Source: JBGTCY01 sp041748615 (lineage in GTDB: Bacteria > Bacteroidota > Bacteroidia > Chitinophagales > CAIOSU01). Taken from it: DNA of 22,272 nt. The stretch spans positions 1 to 22,272 of the forward strand of contig JBGTCY010000234.1 of assembly GCA_041748615.1 (NCBI GenBank). The letters run 5' to 3'. This document shows, one piece after another, positions 15,193-22,261 of this stretch. Position 1 is the first letter of the stretch; the number at the start of each line of letters is the position of its first letter. The notes under the pieces were generated by a model. That model ran no database searches and was not told the origin of the DNA. It was given only the letters and a program-made list of their open reading frames with translations. Both the position numbers and the translations under genes were made by a program.

Positions 15193-16500
15193 ATGAAAAG
15201 TGTTCTGATACTTGCTTATGATTTTCCGCCCTATCATTCTATTGCCGCGCAACGACCCGGCAGTTGGTTCCGATATTTTCGGGATATGGGTATTGAGCCT
15301 GTTGTGATTACTCGTCATTGGGATTCTGTGTATAAAAGTCATATAGATTGTTTTAAAAGCAGTTTACAGCAAAATGTGACAGAAGAAAATACTGATAATG
15401 GAATAATCTTACGAGTTCCTTACAGAGAAAATCTGAGAGATAAAATTTTGATTCAATTCGGTGATAACCGGTTGGTTTGGTTACGAAAAATACTCTCTCT
15501 TATTTATCGAATCTTACGTTTTCATTTTTCTTTTTTCGATTCTACTGCGCCTATTTTCGATGCGGCAAAAGCATATCTATCAAAAAATAAATGCGATGTG
15601 ATTATTGCAACTGGTGAGCCATTTATTCTTTTCAAATACGGTCACCTGCTTTCAAAAACATTTGACATTCCATGGATTGCTGATTACAGAGACGGATGGA
15701 CAACTCCGGTAATCCAAAAAAAAACAAATTTTTTTGAGGGCATTTTAAATGCACACGAACGGAAACTAGAGAAGAAATATATCTCTAATACAATCTTTGT
15801 CACTACTGCTTCGCCTTCATATCAAAATGCACTTGAACAATTAAAGTCAGGAAAAAAAATAGAAGTCATATTCAATGGTTTTGATGATGAAACTTTTGAT
15901 TCACTCCCTTTACCGTTTCAAAAAAATCAACAATTTGAAATTGCTTATGCAGGCATACTTTATCCGCATCAGAAACTGGAGATGTTTTTAAGAGGGTTAA
16001 AAATGTTTATTACAGATTCCGGTGCTGAAAATGTGAAAGTAATCTTCTATGGTGCCAGATTCTATCCGGATCAAGAAAAGCGTATTTTTTCATTTGATGA
16101 TGACTTAAAACCATTTTTGGAAACAACGGGCCGAATGTCTTATCAAGACGTGATGCAACGCCTTCAAAAAGCCAATGTTTTACTTTTACTCTCGTCAAGT
16201 GGCATTTCATGGCTCAATGCTAAAATCTTTGATTATCTCTCATTGAAAAAAATCATTTTACTAGTACAAAACGACCATGGAATATTAAAACAAATACTTG
16301 ATGAATGTTATGCAGGGCAGTCTTTCGAAGATAGTGATGAGGTAAGTAAATTTTTATTAAGACTTTATCAGGAATTTTCACGAACCGGTAAAGTAATGTC
16401 TCATACGAAAGGCTATCAAAAATATTCTAGAAGAAATCAGAGTAAAATTTTAGTAGACTTGATCCGAAATAATCTTCAAAATCTAAGCTCAGATTCATAG
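15193..16500 (+). CDS. Glycosyltransferase, GT-B fold (GT4-like)
   Basis: A protein of 435 residues that opens with MKSVLILAYDFPPYHSIAAQ, a hallmark of GT4-like enzymes that bind the acceptor through a glycine/serine loop. DIPWIADYRDGW (158-169) is a frequent signature of this subgroup. NGFD (228-231) leads into the C-terminal domain, where IAYAGILYPHQKLEMFLRGL and SGISWLNAKIFDYLSLKK form the nucleotide-sugar site. The classical EX7E motif is not evident, so activity should be treated with caution. I set the ATG at 15193 rather than the GTG at 15175. It diverges from the methyltransferase gene and shares its AT-rich composition. The role is inferred to be glycan synthesis. Confidence 0.85.
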   Translation: MKSVLILAYDFPPYHSIAAQRPGSWFRYFRDMGIEPVVITRHWDSVYKSHIDCFKSSLQQNVTEENTDNGIILRVPYRENLRDKILIQFGDNRLVWLRKILSLIYRILRFHFSFFDSTAPIFDAAKAYLSKNKCDVIIATGEPFILFKYGHLLSKTFDIPWIADYRDGWTTPVIQKKTNFFEGILNAHERKLEKKYISNTIFVTTASPSYQNALEQLKSGKKIEVIFNGFDDETFDSLPLPFQKNQQFEIAYAGILYPHQKLEMFLRGLKMFITDSGAENVKVIFYGARFYPDQEKRIFSFDDDLKPFLETTGRMSYQDVMQRLQKANVLLLLSSSGISWLNAKIFDYLSLKKIILLVQNDHGILKQILDECYAGQSFEDSDEVSKFLLRLYQEFSRTGKVMSHTKGYQKYSRRNQSKILVDLIRNNLQNLSSDS

Positions 16501-16967
16501 AAATCAGGGCTAAATTCTAAATTAATCAGCAATGACATTAAACATAACAACATAAATAGCTCAAAAAATCATTGAGTAGTTTCGGCAGATGGGTTCAGCC
16601 GAAAGGAAAGCCGTTTTATCTCATCTTAATATTGATCAATACTCCGTTACAAATTTAAGCCGCCAGGTTGCCGAACCAAATGCATTGGTTATAGAGCCGG
16701 ATTATTTTCGGTGAATTCATCTAAATGGCTAAGTTGTCGAAAATAATTTCAGTCAATAATTTATTGTGGTAGAGCCGTTTGATGGATTGAATCGGTGGGG
16801 AAAGGAGATTTTTTGTGGCATACAAAAATCAACCCTTTCCCTTTTTTATTGCCAAGTCTCAGACCATATAGTTATCGGCACACTTGACACCTTTGTTTAT
16901 TTTTATGGTCAGAAAAAACTAACGGAGTATTGTTACCATCACGGAAATATTTTTTTAAAGTGAAAAT
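16501..16967. other. 467-bp gap before lhgO; no gene recognised
   Basis: An open frame of 65 codons (16766-16963) has no recognisable family features and I do not call it. A hairpin TTTCGGC/GCCGAAA (16580-16586 and 16598-16604), without a T-tract, lies 80 bp after the glycosyltransferase stop and might mark the end of that transcript. No clear promoter or repeat of the types seen elsewhere is present. The length and lack of content suggest decayed sequence at the edge of the glycan patch. Confidence 0.5.
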
Positions 16968-18173
16968 ATGAAGCAGGATATTCTGATTATTGGAGCGGGT
17001 ATTGTAGGTTTGGCAACGGCTTATCGCTTGCTGGAAAAAAATCCGTCATTAAGAATCGCGATACTTGAAAAAGAACATGAAGTGGCGGCTCACCAAACCG
17101 GGCACAACAGCGGGGTGATGCATTCGGGAGTGTATTATAAGCCCGGCAGTCTGAAAGCGCTAAACTGTGTGAACGGGTATAATCAATTAGTGGAATTCTG
17201 CAATCAACATGAAATCCCTTATGATATTTGTGGAAAAATCATCGTAGCGGTTCGGGAAGAGCAACTACCTGTACTTAACACGATTTTTGAACGCGGGAAT
17301 CAAAACGGATTAAGGGGATTAAAAAAAATTTCACCTGCTGAAATTCAGGAAGCCGAACCCAAAGTCACCACCGGCATTGCCGGTATTTATGTGCCGCAGG
17401 CGGGCATCATCAATTATAAAACCGTTGCTGAAAAAATTGCAGAACTCATCAGGCTGCGCGGCAGCGAAATAGTTTTCGGAGCGAAAGCGGAAAAAATCAG
17501 CAGGGGTGAAAATGAAATTGTTGTCCATACGCCTGCCGGAGATTTCACGGCTTCCTTAGTGATTAATTGTGCCGGATTATATTCCGATGCGGTGGCGCGG
17601 CTCACACAACCGGAATTGAATATGCGCATCATCCCTTTTCGCGGGGAATATTTTAAGCTGAAAAAAGAAAAAAAGTATTTTGTTCGGAATCTCATCTACC
17701 CGGTGCCCGACCCCAGTTTTCCTTTTTTGGGAGTGCACTTCACCCGCATGATTAATGGTGATATTGAAGCTGGACCTAATGCGGTTTTTGCTTTCCGCAG
17801 AGAAGGTTATCGCAATACGGATTTTCAACCGCGCGAATTGTTTGAAGCGTTGAGTTGGCCAGGATTCAGAAAAATTTCATTCAGATACTGGAGAACAGGA
17901 TTGCGCGAAATGCACCGCTCTTTCAGTAAACGGGCGTTTGTGAAAGCATTGCAGGAGCTGATACCTGAAATTCAGCCGGATGACTTGTTGCTAGGCGGTT
18001 CAGGCGTACGTGCACAAGCGGTTGACCGTGCGGGAAACCTCGTGGATGATTTTCTGATTCTCGAAAGTAAAAGAGTGTTGAATGTCTGTAATGCGCCTTC
18101 GCCTGCCGCAACATCATGTTTGTCAATCGGTGAGCACATCGCGCGGAAAGCGATGGAACAGATGTTAAGATAA
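16968..18173 (+). CDS. lhgO: L-2-hydroxyglutarate oxidase / dehydrogenase
   Basis: This FAD enzyme oxidises L-2-hydroxyglutarate to 2-oxoglutarate, removing a metabolic by-product; in characterised bacteria it is membrane-associated and passes electrons to quinone. In the 401 residues the dinucleotide-binding motif IIGAGIVGLATA is at 7-18, with GAGIVG as the loop. The block TGHNSGVMHSGVYYKPGS (44-61) is characteristic of the LhgO/YgaF subgroup. INCAGLYSD (199-207) and GGSGVRAQAVDRAG (343-356) close the FAD site. The length matches the family. It stands alone between two gaps, so no pathway partner is evident. The start follows a weak A/T-rich leader without a clear Shine-Dalgarno. Confidence 0.93.
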   Translation: MKQDILIIGAGIVGLATAYRLLEKNPSLRIAILEKEHEVAAHQTGHNSGVMHSGVYYKPGSLKALNCVNGYNQLVEFCNQHEIPYDICGKIIVAVREEQLPVLNTIFERGNQNGLRGLKKISPAEIQEAEPKVTTGIAGIYVPQAGIINYKTVAEKIAELIRLRGSEIVFGAKAEKISRGENEIVVHTPAGDFTASLVINCAGLYSDAVARLTQPELNMRIIPFRGEYFKLKKEKKYFVRNLIYPVPDPSFPFLGVHFTRMINGDIEAGPNAVFAFRREGYRNTDFQPRELFEALSWPGFRKISFRYWRTGLREMHRSFSKRAFVKALQELIPEIQPDDLLLGGSGVRAQAVDRAGNLVDDFLILESKRVLNVCNAPSPAATSCLSIGEHIARKAMEQMLR

Positions 18174-18182
18174 AGTCAATGT

Positions 18183-18203
18183 TATCATTTTGCCGAAATG
18201 ATA
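18183..18203 (+). terminator. Possible weak terminator hairpin after lhgO
   Basis: TATCATTT (18183-18190) and AAATGATA (18196-18203) pair perfectly around TGCCG, nine bases after the stop codon. The stem is AT-rich and no T-tract follows, so termination is uncertain. Confidence 0.35.
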
Positions 18204-18237
18204 GTGTAAATCAATACTTTCCGGGGTACAGGCATTA

Positions 18238-18345
18238 ATTACAGTTTTGTGAAAATACGATGTCGCTAAATTCTGGTTGCCGTCTCTTGACACCCGTCCC
18301 TCGTCCCAATCAGAATAAAGTGTTAGAATCTGCATATTTCATACC
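18238..18345 (+). repeat. Dispersed repeat R2, copy B
   Basis: The second copy of the repeat at 11310-11420, in the same orientation, with the exact core GACACCCGTCCCTCGTCCC at 18289-18307. It lies about 80 bp upstream of the RNA helicase start. No other window match was found. Confidence 0.75.
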
Positions 18346-18388
18346 CCTTAACTTACTATATATCAACTGTATCCAACTTTAATAGCCT

Positions 18389-18396
18389 TACCTTTG
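18389..18396 (+). promoter_or_regulatory. Putative -7 element for the DEAD-box helicase
   Basis: TACCTTTG is an exact TAnnTTTG match 29 bp upstream of the ATG. The -33 region shows no clear TTG. It lies just downstream of repeat R2 copy B. Confidence 0.42.
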
Positions 18397-18425
18397 CCGC
18401 TTAATTATTTTAAACAAATTAATCA

Positions 18426-20195
18426 ATGACATCATTTGAAGCCCTTGGCTTGTCACAGGGATTGTTAAAACAAGTACAACAAATCGGTTTTGAAGTACCC
18501 ACGCCTATCCAGGAAAAAGCCATTCCCGTGTTACTGCAGGGCAACCGTGATTTTGTAGGACTGGCACAGACTGGCACCGGCAAAACTGCGGCTTTCGGAT
18601 TACCCTTGCTTGAATTGATGGATGCCTCCAGCCGCGATACACAGGCGCTTGTGCTGGCGCCCACCCGCGAACTCACCCTGCAAATCACCGGTGATTTGGA
18701 AAACTTTTGTGAGCGTTTTAAAAAATTAAATATTGTTGCCGTTTATGGCGGCTCCAGCATCAGCGAGCAAATCAGAAAAGTGAAAATGGGTGCGCAAATT
18801 ATTGTCGCCACTCCCGGTCGCCTGATTGACCTGATTGAGCGGAAAGCGATTCAGCTTGCCACAGTGAAATATGTCATTTTGGATGAAGCGGATGAAATGC
18901 TCAACATGGGATTTAAGGAAGACCTTGACCTCATTTTAAAACACACTCCCAAAGAAAAAAATACGTGGCTCTTTTCAGCGACTATGCCGAAGGAAGTGAG
19001 AAGTATTTCAAAGCATTACATGAATCAGCCTTTTGAGTTGACTGTTGGAGAGCAAAATACAGGCAACGTCAATATTGAACACCGCTATGTGTTAGTGAAT
19101 GAAAAGGATAAATATGCCGCGCTCAAGCGTATTCTCGACTTTCATACCGATATCTTCGGATTGATTTTTTGCCGCACCCGCATTGACACTCAGAAAATTG
19201 CAGACCTGCTGATGAAAGATGGTTACAATGCCGACTCATTACATGGCGACCTCACGCAACAACAGCGTGACCGTGTGATGATGAAATTCAGACAGCGGGC
19301 GATTAAAATTTTAGTGGCAACCGATGTTGCAGCCCGCGGAATTGACGTGGAAGATATCACGCATGTGATTCATCTCAATATTCCGGATGAAATGGATTTC
19401 TACACCCATCGCAGCGGACGCACCGCACGCGCGGGGAAAAAAGGTATCTCTATCGCCATGATTTCACGCAGGGAGTTGGGGAAACTCAAACAGATTGAAC
19501 GCTCTCTGAAATCGCCTTTTACCAGGATGATGATTCCCAACGGAGCGGAAGTTTGTCAGAAACAACTGCTCGCGCTGATGCATCGGGTGCATGAAGTAAA
19601 AGTGAGTGAAGATGAAATGGCAGCCTTCCTGCCCGCAGTTTATGAGGAGTTAAAAGACCTGACAAAAGAGGAACTGATTAAGCGGTTTGCGGCTATTGAA
19701 TTCAACCGATTTTTGGATTACTATCGCAACGCGCCCGACCTCAACCTGGATGAAAAACGCGAAAGGAGTGAACGAGGTGAACGAGGCGAAAGAAGTGAAC
19801 GGGGTAACGAACAAGAAAGAGACGAGCGTTATGTTACCGGCTCCCGGATTTTTATCAATCTTGGCAAAATGGACGGACTGAATAATGCCCGCCTGCTGGA
19901 GTTGGTGGATGAACATTGCGGGTTGTCAAAACAATTCATCGGTAAGATTGAATTGAAAGGTGCGTATTCATTTTTCGAAGTTGAAAAAGATGCGGTGGGC
20001 GCTATCCTGAAAGGATTTACGAAAGCTAAATTCAACGGAAGACAGGTTCGGATTGAAGTCACCGAAAATAAACCGCGCAGCCAGAGTCAATCACGTTCAA
20101 GTTCTTCCCCTCCGCGCCAGCGTCAGCGATTCGAGAAAAAATCTCCATCGCGCACGCCACATCAACGGAAAGATAAGTGGCGTTCGAGAGTCTGA
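18426..20195 (+). CDS. DEAD-box RNA helicase (CsdA/DeaD-like) with DbpA-type RNA-binding domain and RS-rich tail
   Basis: This ATP-dependent RNA helicase probably acts in ribosome assembly or cold adaptation, a role inferred from CsdA/DeaD relatives. In the 589 residues the Q-motif region GFEVPTPIQ (21-29) leads to Walker A AQTGTGKT (47-54). PTREL follows at 79-83, DEAD at 153-156, SAT at 184-186 and HRSGRTARAG at 328-337. After a helical segment (about 380-440) comes a charged low-complexity linker (444-468) built from RERSERG-like units, then a DbpA RNA-binding fold (474-545) starting RIFINLGKMDGL. The last 40 residues are rich in Arg, Ser and Gln and resemble an RS tail. No Shine-Dalgarno is seen, as is common in this group. 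A hairpin terminator lies about 155 bp after the stop. Confidence 0.95.
   Translation: MTSFEALGLSQGLLKQVQQIGFEVPTPIQEKAIPVLLQGNRDFVGLAQTGTGKTAAFGLPLLELMDASSRDTQALVLAPTRELTLQITGDLENFCERFKKLNIVAVYGGSSISEQIRKVKMGAQIIVATPGRLIDLIERKAIQLATVKYVILDEADEMLNMGFKEDLDLILKHTPKEKNTWLFSATMPKEVRSISKHYMNQPFELTVGEQNTGNVNIEHRYVLVNEKDKYAALKRILDFHTDIFGLIFCRTRIDTQKIADLLMKDGYNADSLHGDLTQQQRDRVMMKFRQRAIKILVATDVAARGIDVEDITHVIHLNIPDEMDFYTHRSGRTARAGKKGISIAMISRRELGKLKQIERSLKSPFTRMMIPNGAEVCQKQLLALMHRVHEVKVSEDEMAAFLPAVYEELKDLTKEELIKRFAAIEFNRFLDYYRNAPDLNLDEKRERSERGERGERSERGNEQERDERYVTGSRIFINLGKMDGLNNARLLELVDEHCGLSKQFIGKIELKGAYSFFEVEKDAVGAILKGFTKAKFNGRQVRIEVTENKPRSQSQSRSSSSPPRQRQRFEKKSPSRTPHQRKDKWRSRV
19761..19805 (+). repeat. 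In-frame imperfect tandem repeat coding the RERSERG linker
   Basis: GAAAGGAGTGAACGAGGT (19761-19778) recurs 27 bases later as GAAAGAAGTGAACGGGGT (19788-19805), matching at 16 of 18 positions. The 27-base spacing keeps the frame, so unit number could vary between strains without breaking the helicase. Confidence 0.65.
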
Positions 20196-20731
20196 TTTCC
20201 CGGAGTTTCTGACAAAAAATCCTTTATCCCCGTTAAAAGTCATCTGCAAAGGGTGACGTATGTCATTGAGCGCAAAACAATCTTGACCCATCTTTGTTAA
20301 GCAGGTTGCAGGACATTTGGATAGTCAGAAGGGGCTATTCAAAGCAGACAGGCAGGACTCTAAGAGTTCTGCCTTTTCTGTTTTAGGGCGTTATCTTAGA
20401 GTGTACAAAATTTTATAAAATTATAGTTGATTGTCTTTTTGTTCTGCAAATTAGCGGGTGTCAGTAATAAAATGATTCTGAAAAGGAAAATTCCTTATGG
20501 TTAAGAGTAAGTAGTATATATAAAAGTCATAAAATATTAAATAGTTAAAGTAAAAACAATCTTCTTCCTAACAGATGCCCTCTTCGAAAAGTGCTAATTA
20601 ACTTTGGAATTGTGATGGAAAATTGGCGTTTAGTAGTTTGTAAGGATTTGTGACATTTTTTCCGACTTTCCTGAAGGGCATGATATTTGAATATTGTTTC
20701 CCTGATTTTTTAACTACAAATCAACAATAAG
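20196..20731. other. 536-bp gap between helicase and YugP-like gene
   Basis: The first part could be a long 3' leader-out of the helicase or a small RNA ending at the terminator at 20351-20384. From 20385 to 20731 the DNA is very AT-rich, with no open frame of note, no clear repeat and no fully matching promoter motif. It must contain the promoter of the YugP-like gene, which I cannot place. Confidence 0.55.
20351..20384 (+). terminator. Rho-independent terminator downstream of the helicase
   Basis: GGCAGGACTC and GAGTTCTGCC (20351-20360 and 20364-20373) form a 10-bp stem with one G-T pair and a 3-base loop. TTTTCTGTTTT follows at 20374-20384. The strand is plus. It ends either the helicase transcript or a separate short RNA. 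Confidence 0.85.
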
Positions 20732-21415
20732 ATGGGAATGGAATATTGGATTTTAATAATCGTAATCATGGGTATAAGCTGGTTGGTCAGCGCCAGACTC
20801 AAGAGCAAATTTGAAAAATACTCTCAGGTTGGCACTTCAACAGGACTTAGCGGCAAGGAAATCGCGGAGAAAATGTTGCGTGACAGCGGCATCCGCGATG
20901 TGCAGGTTTTATCGGTACCCGGACAATTAACGGACCATTATAACCCGCTTAAAAAAACGGTCAATCTCAGTCCCGAAGTATATCATGGCAGAAGTGTGGC
21001 TGCAGCAGCGGTTGCCGCGCATGAATGCGGACATGCGGTTCAACATGCCAAATCTTACCTGTGGCTTCAAATGCGTTCGACATTAGTGCCTGCCGTTAGT
21101 TTTTCATCCAAATACATGACGTGGATTTTGATTGGGGGCATTTTGCTTCTCCAGGTTTCTGAGGTGCCGCTTATCATCGGTATCACTTTATTTGCCATAA
21201 CAACACTTTTTGCATTCATTACTTTGCCGGTTGAATTCAATGCTTCAAGCCGCGCACTTGTGTGGCTTGAAGGCGCCCGCATTACCACCCGCGATGAACA
21301 AGTATTAGCAAAAGACGCTCTCAAATGGGCAGCAATGACCTATGTGGTTGCCGCATTAGCATCACTGGCAACTTTGCTCTATTATATCTCCATCTTGATG
21401 CGCAGACGCGATTAG
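20732..21415 (+). CDS. Zinc-dependent membrane protease, YugP family (Zn_peptidase_2)
   Basis: An integral membrane metalloprotease of 227 residues, the usual family length. A transmembrane helix lies at 4-21, followed by a soluble loop with the block SVPGQLTDHYNPLKKTVNLS (61-80). The zinc motif HECGH is at 97-101 in AAVAAHECGHAVQHA, with a candidate third ligand E168 in LPVEFNASSRA. Further hydrophobic segments run at about 129-148, 149-166 and 199-221, and the protein ends in a basic tail. The biological substrate of the family is not established. A second ATG two codons downstream is an equally possible start. It is a single-gene unit, and its stop codon is followed at once by dispersed repeat R1 copy 2. 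Confidence 0.92.
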   Translation: MGMEYWILIIVIMGISWLVSARLKSKFEKYSQVGTSTGLSGKEIAEKMLRDSGIRDVQVLSVPGQLTDHYNPLKKTVNLSPEVYHGRSVAAAAVAAHECGHAVQHAKSYLWLQMRSTLVPAVSFSSKYMTWILIGGILLLQVSEVPLIIGITLFAITTLFAFITLPVEFNASSRALVWLEGARITTRDEQVLAKDALKWAAMTYVVAALASLATLLYYISILMRRRD

Positions 21416-21417
21416 TA

Positions 21418-21493
21418 GTTGCGCTTGCTTTGTACGACTATGTCTTTCTTTGATTCGTAGCGTTGCGCGATGTAAGCGCTTTACCTCCGGGCA
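21418..21493 (-). repeat. Dispersed repeat R1, copy 2
   Basis: The inverted counterpart of 3689-3761, with exact shared blocks at 21448-21466 (CTTTGATTCGTAGCGTTGC) and 21432-21442 (GTACGACTATG). It starts two bases after the YugP stop codon and runs directly into the structured repeat at 21499. Confidence 0.8.
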
Positions 21494-21498
21494 TCTTT

Positions 21499-21591
21499 CC
21501 CGAAAGAAATTAAATAATCGAACTGTGTTCGGAATATACCATCGGGTGCGATTCAGTGCAAGTTCGAAAACCTGTTTAGCGAAGGTATATT
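21499..21591 (+). repeat. Structured repeat R3, copy 1 (hairpin-forming)
   Basis: About 93 bp that recur inverted at 22171-22261, on the other side of the DUF3127 gene. Shared blocks are CCCGAAA, CGAACTGTG, ATATACCATCGG and AAAACCTGTTTA (21567-21578). AATATACCATCG (21533-21544) pairs with CGAAGGTATATT (21580-21591) at 11 of 12 positions. A smaller hairpin CGAAC/GTTCG lies just upstream. Read on the minus strand it is downstream of the DUF3127 stop. Confidence 0.8.
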
Positions 21592-21637
21592 ACCAAGATA
21601 GCTACCGCAGATGCAGAATTTAATCCTGCAAATTTTT

Positions 21638-22009
21638 TCAGAAAGGAGTGTCATCCTCTGCGCTTCTGTCAACGGTGGCTTCGATATCACCACGGTAAGC
21701 GTCAATGGGTGGAGCGTCATTTCTTGTGCCTCCATCGGATGAAGACTTGGAGACTTTCCATGCTTTAACATCGGTGTACCATTTTCCATTGTATTCGCGG
21801 CTTTCCACCTCAATAGAAGCGGTAATGGTCTCTCCCTGACGAAGATTAAACTGGTCTATCTTCTCACCCCAAACTGAGATGCAGACCTTTTTGGGATATT
21901 TTGTGTTGTTGTTCGCTTCCAGAATAAACTCCCGCTTGCGCCAGGTGCCATTTTTGCCCTGCCCCGATTGTTCGGGCAATAATTCTAATACTTGTCCTGT
22001 AATTTCCAT
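21638..22009 (-). CDS. DUF3127 family protein (OB-fold-like) with SSB-like C-terminal tip
   Basis: A protein of 123 residues that matches the DUF3127 pattern known mainly from Bacteroidetes. Its characteristic parts are the opening MEITGQVLELLPEQSGQGKN, then KYPKKVCISVWGEKIDQF (38-55), and VESREYNGKWYTDVKAWKV (68-86). The predicted beta-strand layout is consistent with a single-stranded-DNA-binding or OB-type fold. A disordered acidic stretch follows from about residue 88, ending DRSAEDDTPF. That end resembles the DDIPF tip by which bacterial SSB recruits repair and replication proteins. The true function of the family is not established to my knowledge, and DNA binding is inference. The start ATG at 22007-22009 fits the family. 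A perfect -7 motif lies 62 bp upstream, and inverted structured repeats bracket the gene. Confidence 0.85.
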   Translation of the reverse strand: MEITGQVLELLPEQSGQGKNGTWRKREFILEANNNTKYPKKVCISVWGEKIDQFNLRQGETITASIEVESREYNGKWYTDVKAWKVSKSSSDGGTRNDAPPIDAYRGDIEATVDRSAEDDTPF

Positions 22010-22170
22010 GAGTTAAATAAGTTAAGTTGTAAAATAATCCTGTTGAATTTTTAAGATTCAATCAGCGTGAACAAAGTTATTCAAAAATTAAGGACAGATT
22101 TGTAGTTCTGAAAATCTCAGATATTTTCAATGAATGCGTTTCTTGAAACCTGATTGTTCCATTCTACCGT
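22010..22170. other. Leader and upstream region of the DUF3127 gene
   Basis: AT-rich, with no open frame of note. It holds the promoter candidate at 22072-22079 and leads into structured repeat R3 copy 2. Nothing else is recognised. Confidence 0.5.
22072..22079 (-). promoter_or_regulatory. Putative -7 element for the DUF3127 gene
   Basis: On the minus strand these bases read TAACTTTG, an exact TAnnTTTG match, 62 bp upstream of the ATG. No TTG is clear at -33. It implies a leader of roughly 55 bases. Confidence 0.42.
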
Positions 22171-22261
22171 TTATACCATCGGTAAACAGGTTTTAAAACA
22201 ATTACAGATAGTACCGATGGTATATCCCGATCACAGTTCGTTTTTTTTCTATTTTTTCGGG
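22171..22261 (-). repeat. Structured repeat R3, copy 2 (hairpin-forming)
   Basis: The inverted counterpart of 21499-21591. It contains a perfect 13-bp inverted repeat, TATACCATCGGTA (22172-22184) and TACCGATGGTATA (22212-22224), around a 27-base spacer that includes TAAACAGGTTTT (22183-22194, sharing its first two bases with the arm). The CCCGA/TCGGG pairing also persists although the bases differ from copy 1. It may run past the window end. Confidence 0.8.

Noticed and set aside
16766..16963. 65-codon open frame before lhgO
   Set aside because: No recognisable motif, no Shine-Dalgarno, and it lies in a gap that looks decayed.
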